A stretch of 7,679 nt of DNA from Pseudomonadota bacterium. Lineage in GTDB: Bacteria > Pseudomonadota > Gammaproteobacteria > Pseudomonadales > UBA5518. Location: contig JAKJFB010000123.1 in the NCBI GenBank assembly GCA_022705125.1, positions 247 to 7,925 on the forward strand. Reading direction: 5' to 3'. The notes beneath the pieces are model-generated. The model saw nothing but the letters and a program-made list of their open reading frames with translations, was not told where the DNA came from and ran no database searches. The position numbers and the translations under genes are program-made. Shown piece by piece: positions 5,553 through 7,679 of this stretch. Every line of letters begins with the position of its first letter. Within the stretch, counting starts at the first letter, position 1.

Positions 5553-5993
5553 ATGTTCACGTACCTGACAAACGGCGACCGCGGCCTGTTCGACGAGTTC
5601 GACCGGCTGCAGCGCGAAATGGACCAGCTCTTCGGCGCCTGGCCGCAGGCGGGTATCCGCAGCGGGCGCGCCGGCGCCTTTCCGGCAATCAATATCGGGG
5701 CTACGCCCGAGGAGGTGCACGTCTACGCCTACGCACCGGGCTTCGAGGCCGGGCAGTTCGACGTTTCGATCCAGCAGAACGTGCTGAGCATCGGCGGCGC
5801 GCGCAAGGCCGAGCCCCGTCCGAACTGCACGTGGTACCTGCGCGAGCGCTTCGACGGCGAGTTCCGCCGCGCCGTCACGCTGCCCGAGGACGTGGATCCC
5901 GAGCGCGTGCAGGCCACCTATACGGACGGGGTGCTGCACCTCGTCATCCAGCGTCGCGCCGCCGTGCGCCCGCGCCAGATTCCCGTCGGTTGA
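5553..5993 (+). CDS. Small heat-shock protein, Hsp20 family (first of pair)
   Basis: A 146-residue ATP-independent chaperone that binds unfolding proteins in the cytoplasm until Hsp70/ClpB refold them. The short N-terminal arm contains the amphipathic stretch LFDEFDRLQREMDQLFG (12-28), typical of this group. The alpha-crystallin domain spans about 43-138, including INIGATPEEVHVYAYAPGF and the family signature ATYTDGVLHLVI at 121-132. The C-terminal tail has I-P-V at 143-145, the I-x-I/V motif that docks into neighbouring subunits during oligomer assembly. GGAGGT sits seven bases before the ATG. It is the first gene of a two-gene operon, 17 bp (stop to next ATG about 20 bp) ahead of a second Hsp20, behind a sigma-32 promoter and a possible RNA thermometer. 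Sequence differs substantially from the second gene, so this is not a recent duplicate. Confidence 0.95.
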   Translation: MFTYLTNGDRGLFDEFDRLQREMDQLFGAWPQAGIRSGRAGAFPAINIGATPEEVHVYAYAPGFEAGQFDVSIQQNVLSIGGARKAEPRPNCTWYLRERFDGEFRRAVTLPEDVDPERVQATYTDGVLHLVIQRRAAVRPRQIPVG

Positions 5994-6013
5994 GGCCAGA
6001 GGAGGTAACCGTC

Positions 6014-6403
6014 ATGAGCGATAGCAAGGCAGTCAAGGAAACGCGCGGCGCGAACCCGTCCACCGTGCCCGAGAGCGCGCTGCGCCCGCGTGTCGAGGTG
6101 TTCGAGGACGCCCACGGCATCACGCTGATCGCGGACCTGCCGGGAGTCTGCAGCGAGCGACTGAGCGTGCAGGTCGACAAGGACACGCTGCTGATCGAGG
6201 GCAAGGCGGACATCGCGATGCCCGAGGGCATGCAGGCGCTGCACGCCGAGGTTCGCAGCAAGCTCTACCGGCGCAGTTTCGCGCTGAGCAGCGAGCTAGA
6301 CCCCGACGCCATCGCGGCGAAGCTCAAGGATGGCGTGCTCACGCTGCACATCCCGAAACGCGCCGAGGTGCGCCCGCGCAAGGTGGAGGTCAAGGTCGCG
6401 TGA
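6014..6403 (+). CDS. Small heat-shock protein, Hsp20 family (second of pair)
   Basis: A 129-residue alpha-crystallin protein. The N-terminal 23 residues are polar and lack the aromatic FDEF-type helix of the first partner. The crystallin domain runs about 24-120: PRVEVFEDAHGITLIADLPG, then EVRSKLYRRSFALSSELD at 79-96 and the signature AAKLKDGVLTLHIPK at 101-115. The tail ends with V124-E-V126, a weaker form of the I-x-I/V docking motif. I chose the ATG at 6014 because a near-ideal GAGGAGGT lies eight bases upstream; the same frame is open back to 5831 but overlaps the first Hsp20. Paired unlike sHsps in one operon, as with E. coli IbpA/IbpB, often form mixed oligomers with divided roles; that this pair does so is inference. 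Its last 14 bp overlap the end of the convergent epimerase-like gene. Confidence 0.95.
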   Translation: MSDSKAVKETRGANPSTVPESALRPRVEVFEDAHGITLIADLPGVCSERLSVQVDKDTLLIEGKADIAMPEGMQALHAEVRSKLYRRSFALSSELDPDAIAAKLKDGVLTLHIPKRAEVRPRKVEVKVA

Positions 6404-7526
6404 CGTTGCGCCGCGGCGCCTTCTTCGGCGCCGCCTTCCTGCCCGCCGCGCGCGGAGGTTTCGCGCGCGCTCGCTCGCGGCGGATGTGGTCGGCATATTC
6501 CAGGTGCTTCAGGTGACCCTTGGCGGCGAGCCACAGGATCGAGTCGCCCAGCGTCTCGCGGATGTCGCGGTAGGCGATGCCGAGCTCCTTCTGCACCAGC
6601 GAATCGTCCGAGGGCGTCCACTCGGTGGCGTACCAGATCGCCTCGTAGGTGATCGGCAGATCGAAGGGGCGCAAGCGGTGCACGATGTCTCCTGCACGCC
6701 CCAGCAGCTGCAACGCTCGCGCGGGCACGCGCACGCGACGCAGCGGCGCGCCGACCAGTGACTCGAGGATGTCGGCGAACTCCGCCCAGCGGAAGAACTG
6801 CCCGCCCATCGCGTAGCGCGCGGGCGGCCCGCCGCGCTCGATGAGTCTCAGGTGCGCCAGCGCGAGGTCGCGCACGTCGATGATCTGGATGCCCGCGGAA
6901 GTGATGATGCAGACATCGTCGAGCGTGGTGCGCAGGCCGACCATGGCCTCGCTGAGCCCCGGATCGTCCGGCCCCATGATGCTGCCCGGATACGTGGTGT
7001 AGACCCCGGCGCCGTGCTGCTGCAGCCCGCGCACGTAGAGATCCGCTTCGATCTTCGAGCGCCCGTAGCCCACCCCCTGGGTGCCCAGCGGCGAATTCTC
7101 GTCGACCACGTCCAGGCCGGGGTTGAACAGCGCGGTGCTGCTCGAGACCTGCACGATGCGCTGGATGCCGCGCTGCACCGCGCCGCCGATCACCAGCTCG
7201 GTGCCGCGGCGGTTGGTGCGAATGGTCTCCAGCGCATCGCTGGCATGGATGTTCACGCTGGCCGCCGCGTGCACCACCGCATCGACGCCGGTCAGCGCGC
7301 GCGCCACGGATTTCTCCTCGGCAATGTCGCCCTGCACGTGATCGAGCGTGTCCAGCCCGAACGGGCCCAGCACGCGGCGCATCTTGTCCGGGCTGCGCAC
7401 CAGCAACCGCACCTGGTGCCCGGCCTCGTGCAGGGCCTTCACCGTATGGAAACCCACGAAACCGGTGCCGCCGGTGACCAGCACCCGCATCCCGCTGCCG
7501 TTCGGACCCCGCCTCGTGCGCGCCAT
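6390..7526 (-). CDS. Extended SDR / NAD-dependent epimerase-dehydratase family protein
   Basis: A 378-residue extended-SDR enzyme. The nucleotide-binding motif TGGTGFVG is at 18-25, a GDI segment at 66-68, HAAAS at 86-90, SSS at 128-130, and the catalytic Tyr154-Lys158 in YGRSK. PGSIMGPDDPG at 180-190 matches the extended-SDR region after the active site. Members act on nucleotide sugars, flavonoids, 3-beta-hydroxysteroids and other alcohols; substrate cannot be assigned here. The last 28 residues are a basic, Ala/Pro-rich tail (KPPRAAGRKAAPKKAPRR) not part of the fold. The ATG at 7524-7526 is preceded by GAGGGAG four bases away; an internal Met13, right before the Rossmann motif, is the alternative start but has a poorer ribosome site. 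The gene begins 11 bp after the stop of the AarF-like gene, so they are probably co-transcribed, and its end overlaps the second Hsp20 gene. Confidence 0.9.
   Translation of the reverse strand: MARTRRGPNGSGMRVLVTGGTGFVGFHTVKALHEAGHQVRLLVRSPDKMRRVLGPFGLDTLDHVQGDIAEEKSVARALTGVDAVVHAAASVNIHASDALETIRTNRRGTELVIGGAVQRGIQRIVQVSSSTALFNPGLDVVDENSPLGTQGVGYGRSKIEADLYVRGLQQHGAGVYTTYPGSIMGPDDPGLSEAMVGLRTTLDDVCIITSAGIQIIDVRDLALAHLRLIERGGPPARYAMGGQFFRWAEFADILESLVGAPLRRVRVPARALQLLGRAGDIVHRLRPFDLPITYEAIWYATEWTPSDDSLVQKELGIAYRDIRETLGDSILWLAAKGHLKHLEYADHIRRERARAKPPRAAGRKAAPKKAPRRNVTRP
6413..6434. terminator. GC-rich hairpin just past the hsp20 operon
   Basis: GCGGCGCC (6413-6420) and GGCGCCGC (6427-6434) form a perfect 8-bp stem around a TTCTTC loop, starting 10 bp after the stop of the second Hsp20 gene. 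No T-run follows on either strand, so it is not a canonical intrinsic terminator. It also lies inside the coding sequence for the Ala/Pro/Lys tail of the convergent gene, whose codons may explain the symmetry. Confidence 0.3.
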
Positions 7527-7537
7527 GTTGCTCCCTC

Positions 7538-7679
7538 TCAGATATGTGATTCGATGAGTCGCCCGAGGTCAGCGCGCGCCCTGAGCCGCGCCGCCAGCAG
7601 GAAGACGCCGCCCACCTTGCGGTGCAGGAACACCGCGTCCGCGGGCGGATCGTGCCAGTAGCCCTTCTCGAAGCTGAGC
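7538..7679 (-). CDS. AarF/ABC1 (UbiB-like) kinase family protein, C-terminal fragment
   Basis: Only the last 46 codons are in the window; the start lies beyond the right edge. The frame reads from LSFEKGYWHD through ADAVFLHRKVGGVFLLAARL to the end LGRLIESHI, with stop at 7538-7540. The pattern FLHRKVGGVFLLAARLRARADL resembles the C-terminal helices of AarF/ABC1 atypical kinases, where a hydrophobic-hydrophobic-x-R-K-hydrophobic-G-G-hydrophobic motif recurs near the end. Such proteins affect ubiquinone biosynthesis or lipid handling. The assignment rests on a short fragment and family memory, with no kinase motif in view, so it is tentative. That this is coding is supported by in-frame continuity to the edge and by the tight 11-bp spacing to the epimerase-like gene, whose ribosome site follows this stop directly. 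Confidence 0.55.
   Translation of the reverse strand, partial: LSFEKGYWHDPPADAVFLHRKVGGVFLLAARLRARADLGRLIESHI

Noticed and set aside
4103..5692. A 529-codon open frame on the minus strand opposite the HDOD-GAF gene
   Set aside because: The translation is low-complexity, rich in Arg, Ala, Gly and His, with no recognisable domain, and it lies wholly antisense to a gene with clear domains. Long antisense frames are expected at this GC content.
6852..7661. A 269-codon plus-strand frame opposite the epimerase-like gene and the AarF-like fragment
   Set aside because: It spans two minus-strand coding regions and the gap between them without domain similarity; composition indicates a shadow frame.

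Overview
The window is GC-rich, densely packed bacterial chromosome with eight complete protein genes and two genes cut by the window edges. The likely source is a gammaproteobacterium. YjdM closely resembles the E. coli protein as I remember it, the tandem universal stress protein has UspE-type sequence, there is a sigma-32-type heat-shock promoter, and there are REP-like palindromes headed by GTAG or GTGG. The FadA5-like thiolase, MaoC/NodN hydratase and SDR suggest an environmental lineage that degrades lipids or steroid-like compounds. That taxonomic guess is inference; no rRNA or tRNA is present to confirm it.

Layout. At 1-868 (minus) is a FadA5-like thiolase that runs off the left edge. 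A 254-bp divergent control region follows, with a long imperfect inverted repeat in the thiolase leader. At 1123-1587 (plus) is a small MaoC/NodN-type hydratase. It converges, with a 4-bp gap, on a UspE-like tandem universal stress protein at 1592-2401 (minus). At 2499-3353 (minus) is a classical SDR oxidoreductase. A 151-bp divergent gap with a single REP-like palindrome separates it from yjdM/phnA at 3505-3843 (plus). A two-armed REPIN-like inverted pair (3840-3913) begins inside the yjdM stop region and precedes an HDOD-GAF signalling protein at 3977-5437 (plus).

At 5553-6403 (plus) is a two-gene small heat-shock operon of two divergent Hsp20 proteins. It has a good sigma-32 promoter (5450-5478) and a short leader that folds into two consecutive hairpins, the second covering the ribosome binding site. 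This resembles a ROSE-type RNA thermometer. The operon converges on, and overlaps by 14 bp, an extended-SDR/epimerase-like gene at 6390-7526 (minus). That gene is apparently co-transcribed with an upstream gene whose last 46 codons (7538-7679, minus) look like the C-terminus of an AarF/ABC1-type kinase.

Two themes appear: acyl-CoA/alcohol redox metabolism (thiolase, hydratase, two SDRs) and stress or signalling (UspE-like, HDOD-GAF, Hsp20 pair). I see no CRISPR array, phage, transposase, toxin-antitoxin pair or defence island, and no convincing wholly new protein system. The least ordinary signals are non-coding: the heat-shock leader, the REP/REPIN elements and the thiolase leader repeat.
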